Below, piece after piece: positions 1-8,385 of a DNA stretch of 64,000 bases. The notes under the pieces were generated by a model. It did no database searches, was not told the origin of the DNA, and saw nothing but the letters and a program-made list of their open reading frames with translations. The position numbers were made by a program, and so were the translations under genes. Numbering within the stretch: position 1 is the stretch's first letter; the number at the start of each line of letters is the position of its first letter. The stretch comes from an uncultured Gemmatimonadota bacterium (GTDB taxonomy: Bacteria; Gemmatimonadota; Gemmatimonadetes; Palauibacterales; Palauibacteraceae): contig CAJWLK010000003.1 in the NCBI GenBank assembly GCA_913043255.1, forward strand, positions 143,401 through 207,400. The letters run 5' to 3'.

Positions 1-203
1 AGGTTAGGAGTAGAATGACCTGCCAATAAAAAATGTGTGAGGACCAAGTCGACGGGTCGCGGTTTGAGCCTTCTAGCTAGAGGGTCGCGGTTAGGACCTG
101 TGGTCGGCAGATTAACAGTGCGGTCACAATAGGCTGCGAAATTGATGTGATCGGTCAAATGCATGGAGTTTGTTGAAGCACGTCCGTCGGCTTGGAGGAG
201 CAG
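1..203. other. Upstream region without a gene
   Basis: No open frame of note. An 11-base direct repeat (GGGTCGCGGTT) occurs at 54-64 and 82-92. GGAGGAG at 194-200 is the ribosome binding site of the next gene. Confidence 0.5.
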
Positions 204-1277
204 ATGAACTTGACTCGCGCAATACCATTTTTTGCCAGTTGTCGTGCAGTCATTTTGTTTGCGTTCTTCTTGTCTATTGCTCCACTTCTTTCGCAAGTCG
301 CTGCACAGACTACCTCCGCCAATGACGGAGACTGGCAGGTGCCACGAACTCCATTCGGACACCCAGATCTACAGGGAAACTGGACTAACGCGACGCTTAC
401 GCCCTTTGAGCGTCCTTTAGGTTGGGACCCTGTTCTTACGTGGGATAAAGTTGCTGAGATTGAGGCTGGTCAGGCGGAGATCGTTGCTTTGGCAGCGGCT
501 CCAAGCGATCCGAACCGCCCACTGCCTCCGGGTGGTGATCACCCAGTGTGTATTGATGCGCCGACTACGTGCTACAACGAAGTGTACAGAGAGCCGGGTG
601 ACCGAGTAGCTGTCGTTAGGGGTGAGCCAAGAAGTTCACTTGTGATGGATCCGTTGGACGGTCGTGTGCCAGAGCTGACGGCCGAGGGACGCCGCCGGGT
701 TGAAGAGTATGAGGCCCTAGGTAACCAGCATGGTCCGTACGATCATCCGGAACTAAGACCCCTTGCTGAGCGTTGCATTGTGTCGTTCGGGTTTAGCGCA
801 GGACCTCCGATGCTCCCCAATTACTGGTACAATAATAATTACACGATCGTGCAGAACCCCGATTACGTAATGATCATGGCAGAAATGGTCCACGATGTAA
901 GGATCATCCGACTCAGTGATCCTAAAACATTGTCAAATGAAGTCCGGCCGTGGTTTGGTGATTCTCAAGGTCGGTGGGAGGGGAACACGCTCGTGGTTGA
1001 GACGACCAATCTCAATCCTAATCACGCATTTCGTGGAGTCCCTCCGTCTAAGGACCGGACAGTGATTGAACGTTTTACCCGGGTAGATGAAGAGACTGTC
1101 CTTTATGAATTTACGATTGATGATCCAGAGACCTATACCAGCGTTTGGGGAGGTCAAATCCCATTCAAGCAGTTCGATGACCAGCTTTACGAGTATGCCT
1201 GCCACGAAGGCAACTACTCAATGTCCAACGTATTGAGTGGGGCTCGCTATCAAGAGAGAAGGGAAGAGCCGAAGTAA
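204..1277 (+). CDS. Secreted protein of unknown function
   Basis: A 357-residue protein with an N-terminal signal peptide (hydrophobic core about residues 12-30, ending near an AQT cleavage site). The mature part begins with a Trp/Pro-rich stretch (DGDWQVPRTPFGHPDLQGNW), which I know as a common opening of secreted hypothetical proteins in Acidobacteriota and Gemmatimonadota. There are many aromatic residues and four cysteines that could form disulfides in the periplasm. ATG 204 is chosen because GGAGGAG lies just before it; a TTG at 192 is in frame but would sit on top of that Shine-Dalgarno. It stands alone, convergent with the aldo/keto reductase. No catalytic motif is recognised and no function is assigned. 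Confidence 0.8.
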   Translation: MNLTRAIPFFASCRAVILFAFFLSIAPLLSQVAAQTTSANDGDWQVPRTPFGHPDLQGNWTNATLTPFERPLGWDPVLTWDKVAEIEAGQAEIVALAAAPSDPNRPLPPGGDHPVCIDAPTTCYNEVYREPGDRVAVVRGEPRSSLVMDPLDGRVPELTAEGRRRVEEYEALGNQHGPYDHPELRPLAERCIVSFGFSAGPPMLPNYWYNNNYTIVQNPDYVMIMAEMVHDVRIIRLSDPKTLSNEVRPWFGDSQGRWEGNTLVVETTNLNPNHAFRGVPPSKDRTVIERFTRVDEETVLYEFTIDDPETYTSVWGGQIPFKQFDDQLYEYACHEGNYSMSNVLSGARYQERREEPK

Positions 1278-1350
1278 TTTTTCCAATCCGTATTAATGAG
1301 ATAGCGATCACCTTCGTATAGCTGCCGCAACTCAGACACGGCTTTACCAT

Positions 1351-2307
1351 TCATAAGCTTTCGTAGAATTCTGCCATCCGTCGCCGTGCATCTGCATCGA
1401 GGAGGCTCCCCCTGCATGCTCCCATGTTATCGACTAAGTGCCCGGGGTCGCTTGTGGCCGGAATGGCAACCGTCACAGCCGGATGGGACACGATAAACTT
1501 TAGGAAAAACTGCCCCCAACTCTCGATGTCGTAGCCTGCGGCCCAGCCAGGAAGCGAGCGACCAGCAACGCTTGCGAAGAGGGCGCCACTGGTGAACGGG
1601 CGATTTACCATTACTGCCACGCCCTGCTCCTGGGCCAAGGGAAGCAGTGTTTCCTCTGCATCACGATGGCCGATCGAGTAGTCAAGCTGCACGAAGTCTA
1701 GCTCGTGTTGCCGCAGAGCCGCTTCAATTAAGTCGTACTGGCGCGGAAATGAAGTGGTAATTCCTACGTAGCGTGCTCTCCCCTGGGACTTCCACTCACG
1801 GACAGCTTCAAGATGAGCGGCAAGATATCGATCACTTAGATTTTGGAAATTGTCCCCAAGATTCCATACCTGCATCAGATCGATTGTGCGCTTGCCCAAC
1901 GTATCCGATGATGCATTCATCTGGTCGAGTGCCGCCGGCACACCTTCATTCTGTACGTTGACCTTAGTTGCCAAGAAAAGATCCTCGGCCGCATTGATTG
2001 TTTGGATCGCATCGCCTACGAACGGCTCAGCACGTCCGTAGGAGGGTGCCGTGTCGATGACAGTGCCTTCAAGCTCATGAAAGAGTCGCACGACCTCGAA
2101 TGGTTCATACGCCTCTGGTGAAGAAGCGTCGAGGTTGAAGGTGCCCGCCGAACCGAGACCGATCACCGGAACTCGCTCGCCGGTTGACGGGATTGCTTTA
2201 GTAAGTAACGGCAACTGTTGCTGGCCAAAAAGAGAACGGCTATCGAATAGGGCTGCAGCTCCTAGGCTTGCCCCCACCTTGAGCGCATTTCGGCGAGATA
2301 GGACCAT
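1351..2307 (-). CDS. Tat-exported aldo/keto reductase
   Basis: A 318-residue aldo/keto reductase (TIM barrel, NAD(P)H-dependent carbonyl reduction in the general family). The N-terminus is a twin-arginine signal (SRRNALK, residues 4-10, then a hydrophobic stretch), so it is predicted to act outside the cytoplasm. Active-site residues visible are Asp85 and Tyr90 (DTAPSY) and Lys115 (LATK). The usual catalytic His position holds Trp/Asn (LMQVWNLG, about 144-151), so the tetrad is incomplete. The start ATG 2307 has GGAGG six bases upstream; the in-frame ATG at 2328 lies before that site. A diverged relative with the same architecture is at 52239-53162. It is divergent from the barrel protein at 2556. 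The substrate, and whether it keeps a nicotinamide cofactor after export, are unknown. Confidence 0.88.
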   Translation of the reverse strand: MVLSRRNALKVGASLGAAALFDSRSLFGQQQLPLLTKAIPSTGERVPVIGLGSAGTFNLDASSPEAYEPFEVVRLFHELEGTVIDTAPSYGRAEPFVGDAIQTINAAEDLFLATKVNVQNEGVPAALDQMNASSDTLGKRTIDLMQVWNLGDNFQNLSDRYLAAHLEAVREWKSQGRARYVGITTSFPRQYDLIEAALRQHELDFVQLDYSIGHRDAEETLLPLAQEQGVAVMVNRPFTSGALFASVAGRSLPGWAAGYDIESWGQFFLKFIVSHPAVTVAIPATSDPGHLVDNMGACRGSLLDADARRRMAEFYESL

Positions 2308-2555
2308 CTTCAACCTCCGACTTTTCAACTCTTCTCTGGTGTGCTTCTGCGGCTCCTGAATCTGGGGATTTTTTTCCTTAAGTGCGACACTAAAGCCAAT
2401 TTTATCTTTTTAGTGTGACTTTTCGGTGGCATGCTCCGTCTTAGATGTGTTCGGTTCCATGGCGAGTCGCGTAAGGCATTAGCGTCTTGATTGAAACCGT
2501 TGTGGTAGGGAGGGCGACACATCGAAACAGACCGTTATTGTCTGAGAGGCGGAAA
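2308..2555. promoter_or_regulatory. Divergent intergenic region with an inverted repeat
   Basis: The 248 bases between two divergent genes must hold both promoters. The arms ACACTAAA (2387-2394) and TTTAGTGT (2409-2416) are perfectly complementary over 8 bp. The match extends outward imperfectly (AAGT at 2380-2383 and ACTT at 2418-2421). Spacing and symmetry suit an operator for a dimeric regulator or a hairpin. No regulator gene is adjacent, so the role is inferred only from symmetry and location. Confidence 0.35.
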
Positions 2556-3314
2556 ATGTTGATCTCTAAACGCTTTCAACATCTTTGGGTAGTCTTTGGT
2601 GTGGCCATGCTCGCAGGGGTTGTGTCCACCGAGAGTGTGACAGCCCAGCAGGCTGACTTTCTATTCAAATGTCCGAAAGCATCCCTCGGTGTGAGGCTTG
2701 GGCATGCGTCTCCCCGCGCCCAAAGTGAGGTGTTCGATTTCACACGCGAACACCTTACGATCGACAGAAGTGATTTCGATGGATTGTCGATTGATGGAGA
2801 ACTAAGTGTCCGGATGACACGTCATTTAGATGCGGCACTGAGTGTGGGGGTCGAGCAGAGTAATACCCGATCCGAACTTAGAGATTGGGTCGACGAAAAT
2901 AATCTGCCTATCGAACAGAGCACACGATTTACTCGCGTGCCCGTGACCTTAGGCGTTAAGGCCTATTTGTTGGAACGGGGTCGCTGCGTCAGTCGGCTCG
3001 CATGGATTCCCAAGAAGTTGGCCCCCTATCTAGGTGCAGGTGTAGGGATCGTCTGGCATAATTTTAGACAGATTGGCGATTTCGTCGACTTTGATACGAA
3101 CGACATCTTTTTTGATGTATTTGAGTCGCAGGCCACTTCTTCTCTCGTATACCTCGCCGCCGGGTTCGACTTATCACTCGGACCACGTTGGTTTTTAAGC
3201 AGCGAGGCTCGTTACTCATGGGCCAGTGCTGAGATGGGCCCTGACTTCGTCGGTTTCAATGACATTGATCTCACCGGCTTAAAGGCGACGGTGGGTGTGT
3301 CAATACGGTTCTGA
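2556..3314 (+). CDS. Outer-membrane beta-barrel protein
   Basis: A 252-residue protein with a signal peptide (residues 1 to about 28, ending VTAQQ). The remainder alternates polar and hydrophobic residues in short strands and ends in a terminal aromatic (SIRF), as in small OmpA/OmpW-like barrels. The length fits an 8-10-stranded barrel. One possible disulfide pair exists (Cys near the mature N-terminus and in GRCVSRL). ATG 2556 is preceded by GAGAGGCGG; the longer frame from 2487 adds residues ahead of the signal peptide and is unlikely. It ends 19 bases before the start of the next plus-strand gene, so the two may be co-transcribed. The ligand or role cannot be told from sequence. Confidence 0.75.
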   Translation: MLISKRFQHLWVVFGVAMLAGVVSTESVTAQQADFLFKCPKASLGVRLGHASPRAQSEVFDFTREHLTIDRSDFDGLSIDGELSVRMTRHLDAALSVGVEQSNTRSELRDWVDENNLPIEQSTRFTRVPVTLGVKAYLLERGRCVSRLAWIPKKLAPYLGAGVGIVWHNFRQIGDFVDFDTNDIFFDVFESQATSSLVYLAAGFDLSLGPRWFLSSEARYSWASAEMGPDFVGFNDIDLTGLKATVGVSIRF

Positions 3315-3333
3315 TTTCCCTGAGGATGATTCC

Positions 3334-4611
3334 ATGACCCTAAAAAACATGATGAAAACAGAGCGATTCGTCGGGTTATTCCTAGTAGCATTTCTCTTAG
3401 GTTTTAGTCCGGGTGCGGGTACTGCCTTAACCGGTGAAACGGACGACCGATGGCTGGCATTCAGTGGTTGTTGGAAGCCTGTTAAAGAGACGACGGGTTC
3501 GGAAACTTCTGGTACGTTGCTCTGTTTCCGACCAGGAATCGAAGATGTCGGTGTGCAGATGATATGGGTCGAAAATAATAAGATTGTTCGTGAAGAGAGG
3601 TTTCGTGCAGATGGACGCCCCCAAGACGCAAACTTAGAAGGCTGCACTGGTTGGAAACGCGGAGATTTTTCTGCTCGTCCAGGTCGAGTCTTCCTATCAT
3701 CGGAGCATGTCTGTGCTGGTGGTGTGACCCGCGCATCGACCGGGTTGTTCGCCATTCTATCCTCTAACGAATGGGTAGATGTTCAGGTCACAACGGTGGG
3801 TGACGAGAAGTTGACGTGGGTGACAAAATATCAGTTAGCCGCGTCCAGCCTCGCTGAAGTCACGGGGCTGGTCGATATCGCGATGGATATGAACATGGCC
3901 GTCCAATCGGCTCGGGTCGCGGCTTCGGCCCGACCGGCTGTCGATGACGTAATCGAGGCGATTGGCTATGTCGATGCACAAGCTATCCCGGCATGGCTTG
4001 TCGAACGGGATGTTCCGCTCCAACTCAACTCAAAACAGCTAGTTCGGATGGCCGATGCCGGAGTCCCAGCAGAAGTGATTGATATGGTGGTGGCGATCAG
4101 TTACCCCGGACGGTTCGTCGTTGATCGTCAGCCCTCTGATTATCGTGAGTCATACGATATCTATTCAACGTATCGCAGTGGCTACCACGGATCCTTTTTC
4201 CCATACGCCTACGGATCCTACGGAGGGTGGGGTTACTACGGGTACGGACCTCTTTTCTATTCGAGATACCCATATGGATACGGGTATGGATATGGGTCCC
4301 CATATGGATACGGGTATGGATATGGGTCCCCATATGGATACAGGTATGGATATGGGTCCCCATACGGGTATGGATACGGGATGGGAGGACGCTACTATGG
4401 CCCCACGATTACCAGAACAGGTCCTAGTGAGAATAGGGGTGGCCGCGTGATTAATGGACAAGGTTATCGCCGTGGAGGTCAATCCGGTGCAACTCCGGGT
4501 CGAAGTCGAACCCCTTCAACGCGAGGCGCGGGAGTTAGCAGGTCCTCCGGAGGTTCTTCTCGTGGCACATCAACGGGCCGCACGGCCCGACGTCGAGGTG
4601 GAGGGTTCTGA
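3334..4611 (+). CDS. Exported protein with Gly/Tyr-rich repeat tail
   Basis: A 425-residue protein with an N-terminal signal peptide, a globular region (about residues 30-270) of no recognised family, then a low-complexity tail. The tail has tandem YGYGYGSP-type decapeptides (about 305-350) followed by a Gly/Arg/Ser/Thr-rich end. The globular part contains four cysteines and a stretch resembling short helical repeats (VDDVIEAIGYV, LVRMADAGVPAEVIDMVV). The tail comes from a 30-base tandem repeat. ATG 3334 follows a TGAGGATG ribosome site. Such Gly/Tyr tails occur on surface and aggregation-prone proteins, so an envelope-associated role is plausible but only inferred. A hairpin follows the stop. 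Confidence 0.7.
   Translation: MTLKNMMKTERFVGLFLVAFLLGFSPGAGTALTGETDDRWLAFSGCWKPVKETTGSETSGTLLCFRPGIEDVGVQMIWVENNKIVREERFRADGRPQDANLEGCTGWKRGDFSARPGRVFLSSEHVCAGGVTRASTGLFAILSSNEWVDVQVTTVGDEKLTWVTKYQLAASSLAEVTGLVDIAMDMNMAVQSARVAASARPAVDDVIEAIGYVDAQAIPAWLVERDVPLQLNSKQLVRMADAGVPAEVIDMVVAISYPGRFVVDRQPSDYRESYDIYSTYRSGYHGSFFPYAYGSYGGWGYYGYGPLFYSRYPYGYGYGYGSPYGYGYGYGSPYGYRYGYGSPYGYGYGMGGRYYGPTITRTGPSENRGGRVINGQGYRRGGQSGATPGRSRTPSTRGAGVSRSSGGSSRGTSTGRTARRRGGGF
4271..4383 (+). repeat. 30-base coding tandem repeat
   Basis: Units begin at 4271, 4301, 4331 and 4361; the first two are identical, the third has one change and the fourth is partial and diverged. Each unit encodes ten residues of alternating Tyr and Gly with Ser-Pro. 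The length is in frame, so copy-number change would alter only tail length. It has no spacers and is not a CRISPR array. Confidence 0.9.
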
Positions 4612-4641
4612 GCTCGTCTCCCCTTCGCAACGAATGTGAAG

Positions 4642-4674
4642 AGGTTTGAAGGTGTACTTCGCACCTTCAAACCT
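4642..4674 (+). terminator. Hairpin, probable terminator
   Basis: The 13-base arm AGGTTTGAAGGTG (4642-4654) is perfectly complementary to 4662-4674 around a 7-base loop, 30 bases after the preceding stop codon. No T-run follows, so it may act as an mRNA 3' end or a Rho-assisted terminator. The remaining bases to 4855 show no gene. Confidence 0.6.
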
Positions 4675-4879
4675 CAGTGTTGTCTAGACAGCCCCTGCGG
4701 TATTAGGCCCAATAGGGCTAAGATTATTCCCAAGCTGGTTTATTAGGCTCATTCGTCCTTAACAGGTCACTCGTTAGTTTGTGCCGAAATCATCAGCAAT
4801 ATCTAGTCGGTCAAAATAACCAAGTCTGTCGAAGTCAAATTTACACTTTTAGCCTGTGATTTTGATACGGAGAAGACCC

Positions 4880-6451
4880 TTGAATAATCGTCCCCGATTG
4901 CTGATCTGCATGCTTTTTATAGTCCCTCTTTTGATCACGGCTCCCCTTGGTGCACAGACATTCCAACTTGCTGAGGCAACGATCCGTGATGTACATACGG
5001 CGCTTCGGGCCGGGGAAATCAATTGTCGCGAATTAGTGCAGCTTTATTTTGATCGAATTGACGCCTACGACCAACAGGGCCCGCAGTTGAACGCTATCCA
5101 ATCCCGTAATGAACAGGTGTTCGAAGAGGCTGATGCGCTGGATTTGGCAATGCAAACGGATGGAATGGTTGGCCCACTGCATTGCATTCCCGTCCTGCTC
5201 AAAGATCAAGTTGAGACTAAAGATATGCCTACCACGTTTGGTTCGGCGCTCTTTCAGGACTTCATTTCGTTTCGAGATGCGACCATAGTGACACGGCTTA
5301 AAGCAGCGGGCGGTATTATTCTCGCCAAAACAACTATGGGTGAGTTTGCATCTCGATATGTTGGGTCAGCATTCGGTGTGATTCGAAACGCGTATGACCC
5401 TACCCGCAATCCAAGTGGTTCTTCGGGCGGGTCTGCCACCGGAATTGCAGCAAACTTTGGGATGATTGGGATTGGTGAAGACACGGGCGGATCGGTCCGC
5501 GGTCCAGCAGCCGTGCATAGCCTCGTCGGATTACGGCCAACACTCGAGCTTGTAAGTCGGCATGGGATGATGCCAGCGAATCCTACGCAAGACACAATGG
5601 GCCCAATCACGCGGACGGTAACAGACGCGGCTATCGTTATGGACGCCATCGCTGGGTATGACTCAGAAGACCCGATTACAGCGTATTCCGTTGGACACGT
5701 ACCGGAGACGTACACTGCTTCGCTTAATGTCGATCAATTGCGTGGCGCACGCATTGGCGTTTTACGGACACCCATGGATACTAGGACCGATCGATCGTCA
5801 AATGACTACCAAAAAGTCCAAGCGGTCTTCGATCGCGCGGTTCGCGAATTAGCGGCCCTAGGCGCTGAAGTCCTAGACCCACTGGTTATTCCCGAACTGG
5901 AGACTTCGGAGGGAGGAGGCTATGGGAATAATTTTGAGACCGAACGTGCTACGAACGAATATTTGGCAGAGCATCAGAACGCAAAAGTTTCCACCCTTCG
6001 AGAAATTCTACTCTCCGGTGTCGTGGTCCCTCTTCGTGAACGCGCAATGATGGTTTACGTCGGGAGATCAACGGACGAGGTGGGTTATCTGGAGGTCATT
6101 CATAAGAGGGAGGAATTACGGAGGGGTGTTTTAAAGATTATGGCAGACAAGGCGCTAGACGCGATTGTCTATGCGACCTTTGACCACCAGCCGACGCGCA
6201 TCCCTCACGATGTCGAGACGAATCCTTATCCTGCGGATGACTATGGTTGGGGTGACAATCGAGGGTTGAGTCCTGCTGTGGGGTTTCCGGCGCTTACAGT
6301 CCCCGCCGGTTTTACGACGGACGAACTGCCGGTGGGACTAGAGTTTTTGGGTAGACCTTTTACTGAAGAGAAACTGCTTGGTTTCGGTTATGCATTTGAA
6401 CAGGCAACGCACTACCGTCAACCGCCGCCGAATATGCCGCCGGTAAAATAA
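4880..6451 (+). CDS. Exported amidase-signature hydrolase
   Basis: A 523-residue amidase-signature enzyme, which hydrolyses amide bonds with a Ser-cisSer-Lys triad. Visible residues are Lys108 (LLKDQ), the GSSGGS loop (180-185) and the nucleophile Ser205 in DTGGS. A signal peptide (hydrophobic 7-22, ending LGAQ) sends it to the periplasm, unlike the related GatA subunit. The preferred start is TTG 4880, with GGAGAAG (4869-4875) upstream; GTG 4856 is in frame but has no ribosome site. Family members act on peptide amides, cyclic dimers, aryl amides and other compounds, so the substrate is open. No amidotransferase partners are nearby. It is convergent with the CocE-type hydrolase. Confidence 0.88.
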   Translation: MNNRPRLLICMLFIVPLLITAPLGAQTFQLAEATIRDVHTALRAGEINCRELVQLYFDRIDAYDQQGPQLNAIQSRNEQVFEEADALDLAMQTDGMVGPLHCIPVLLKDQVETKDMPTTFGSALFQDFISFRDATIVTRLKAAGGIILAKTTMGEFASRYVGSAFGVIRNAYDPTRNPSGSSGGSATGIAANFGMIGIGEDTGGSVRGPAAVHSLVGLRPTLELVSRHGMMPANPTQDTMGPITRTVTDAAIVMDAIAGYDSEDPITAYSVGHVPETYTASLNVDQLRGARIGVLRTPMDTRTDRSSNDYQKVQAVFDRAVRELAALGAEVLDPLVIPELETSEGGGYGNNFETERATNEYLAEHQNAKVSTLREILLSGVVVPLRERAMMVYVGRSTDEVGYLEVIHKREELRRGVLKIMADKALDAIVYATFDHQPTRIPHDVETNPYPADDYGWGDNRGLSPAVGFPALTVPAGFTTDELPVGLEFLGRPFTEEKLLGFGYAFEQATHYRQPPPNMPPVK

Positions 6452-6471
6452 GCTCAGTTCATAGGAATGGT

Positions 6472-8361
6472 TTACCGTGGGTGCATAATCGGCAGTACCA
6501 CGTGCGATGTCCTCTCTGTAGAGTGATAGATCGTGTTGTCAGCTTTGATCCAACGTCGATTACGACCGAGAGGTTCTCCGGTATTTGGGTTCACATCAAA
6601 CCGGGGGAAATTGCTGCTTGAGATGTCGAGTCGGATACGGTGCCCAGCCTTGAATAAGTTTGCGGTTGCGAATGGCTCAATCACAATCTCGTATACTTGT
6701 CCTGGTTCGATCAGATCTCGCTCAGTGCGTCCATCCCGATAGCTTGCTCGAACGATTGCATCTGAGATGTTCATGTCATATCCAGTCGGATAATCTGTGC
6801 TGGGCGGATAGACGTCGATGAGTTTCGCGGTAAAATCTGTATCCACGGCGGTCGATGAGACAAAGAGCCGAACTTTAATTGGACCAACCACTTCGATGTC
6901 TTGCTCCAAGAGGTCGGTTTGAAAGACGACTACGTCTTCACGTGCACTCTGGGGGAGGTAGGGTGATATCCCTCCCGGGAAGTCTGGACGTTCGCGCTGA
7001 TGATACGCACCATCGTTCAGCCGGCCCGACACAGTGCCACCCAGTGTTTGTACTGGGCGGTTTGGGTCAAACGTATATGTTGTGGATGAAGTGGTCGCAG
7101 CGGATGCGCTGGTCTGTAAACTTCCATCGCCATGAAGGTAGTAACGAGTGGGGGTAGCATCTGGTAGCGGCCACGCGTCGGCGCCTCGCCAGTACCCACC
7201 GTGTGCTAGTCGACCCGCCGCGGTTTTCTCCCCAGTTCCCCCGCCCATGACGAAGATTTGAACAGGTTTCTCGGACTCGACACCCGTTGCTTGTCCTTTA
7301 AGGAAATGGTCAAACCACCGAACGTGAAAATCTGTGTAAAAATCGGCCACAGCAGACTCAGGTCCAAAATCAACATCCCCAGCAAATGTGCGGTTGTTAC
7401 CGCCGTGGTCCCACGGTCCTACGAGTAGCCGAATAGACGAAGATTTTAGGCGCGCGAGATTTTCATAGTTTGCAATGGTTCCACGAAGGAAAATGTCGTA
7501 CCAGCCCCCAACATGGAGCATGGGTATGTCCGCTGTTTGTTCGAAGTACTCAACCCAATTGAGCCCGATGCCTTTCCAGAATTCATCGTAATCCGAACGT
7601 GTCAGTTCGTTCAAGAAATACGCCTCGAAATTTGGTGCGATGGAAAGCGGATTAAGGCCAGGGCGCAGTGGAAGGGCAGAATACCAGTCACTCACATTTT
7701 CTTGTGCGAATAACGCTTGTACAACAGGATCATCGATTTCCGCCGGAATCTGTTGAAAAGCCCACGTGAGTTCGCGGCCGAGTTCGAACGCCCCACCCTG
7801 CCGGATCGCATGATCCCAACCATTAGTCATGCCACCTTGATTGAGCACGACAGTTCGAAGGCTTGGCGGGTTCATTTTCGCTGCATCTGCTTGGGTGTGA
7901 GCTCCATAGGAAGTCCCCCACATTCCCACCTGTCCGTCAGTGTACGATTGATTCGCTAACCACTCGATCGCATCGTATCCATCCACTGCGTCGAAGCGAT
8001 GGTATTTGCTGAATTCGCCCTCTGAATCAAATCGGCCGCGGATGTCTTGGACGGCTACCACGTACCGACGTGCCGCAAAATATCGAGCTTGCTCTTCTTG
8101 ACCTGATTTTCCATAAGGTGTTCGGTGGAACAGAAGAGGGAGCCGTTCCGACAACGGTTTTCCATTTATAGCGGGTTGGTAGATGTCCGTCGCCAGATGG
8201 ACCCCATCCCGAGCGGGAATCATGACGTTACGTGAAACAATAACTTCCTCTTCCTTGAGAACGGAACCGGAAGTTTGCGCTACTAAGTTTGTTTCGTGAC
8301 CGAGCCCAAATGTATATAGGACTATGGTAAAACGAAGTAAGTGGTATGTGATCGAGTTCAA
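6472..8361 (-). CDS. Exported CocE/NonD-family hydrolase
   Basis: A 629-residue serine hydrolase of the CocE/NonD (X-Pro dipeptidyl-peptidase S15) family. It has a signal peptide (about 1-29), an alpha/beta-hydrolase core with nucleophile Ser151 in GTSYGA, and the C-terminal jelly-roll domain typical of the family (about 390-625). Known members cleave acyl esters such as cocaine, amino-acid esters or X-Pro peptides. The start is TTG 8361, preceded by TAGGA; the next in-frame Met (about residue 47) would remove the signal peptide. It stands 25 bases downstream of the flavoprotein gene on the same strand, so it could be the last cistron of that transporter operon. Substrate unknown. Confidence 0.87.
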   Translation of the reverse strand: MNSITYHLLRFTIVLYTFGLGHETNLVAQTSGSVLKEEEVIVSRNVMIPARDGVHLATDIYQPAINGKPLSERLPLLFHRTPYGKSGQEEQARYFAARRYVVAVQDIRGRFDSEGEFSKYHRFDAVDGYDAIEWLANQSYTDGQVGMWGTSYGAHTQADAAKMNPPSLRTVVLNQGGMTNGWDHAIRQGGAFELGRELTWAFQQIPAEIDDPVVQALFAQENVSDWYSALPLRPGLNPLSIAPNFEAYFLNELTRSDYDEFWKGIGLNWVEYFEQTADIPMLHVGGWYDIFLRGTIANYENLARLKSSSIRLLVGPWDHGGNNRTFAGDVDFGPESAVADFYTDFHVRWFDHFLKGQATGVESEKPVQIFVMGGGTGEKTAAGRLAHGGYWRGADAWPLPDATPTRYYLHGDGSLQTSASAATTSSTTYTFDPNRPVQTLGGTVSGRLNDGAYHQRERPDFPGGISPYLPQSAREDVVVFQTDLLEQDIEVVGPIKVRLFVSSTAVDTDFTAKLIDVYPPSTDYPTGYDMNISDAIVRASYRDGRTERDLIEPGQVYEIVIEPFATANLFKAGHRIRLDISSSNFPRFDVNPNTGEPLGRNRRWIKADNTIYHSTERTSHVVLPIMHPR

Positions 8362-8385
8362 GATAAAGTCCTAGAGATCAGGTGA

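Noticed and set aside
4271..4383. Short regular repeats as a CRISPR array
   Set aside because: The units are directly adjacent without spacers and are coding.
4097..4450. Antisense and shifted frames over the Gly/Tyr tail with His/Thr or Met/Asp repeats
   Set aside because: They are by-products of the 30-base repeat, which is open in several frames; only the plus-strand frame has a signal peptide and ribosome site.
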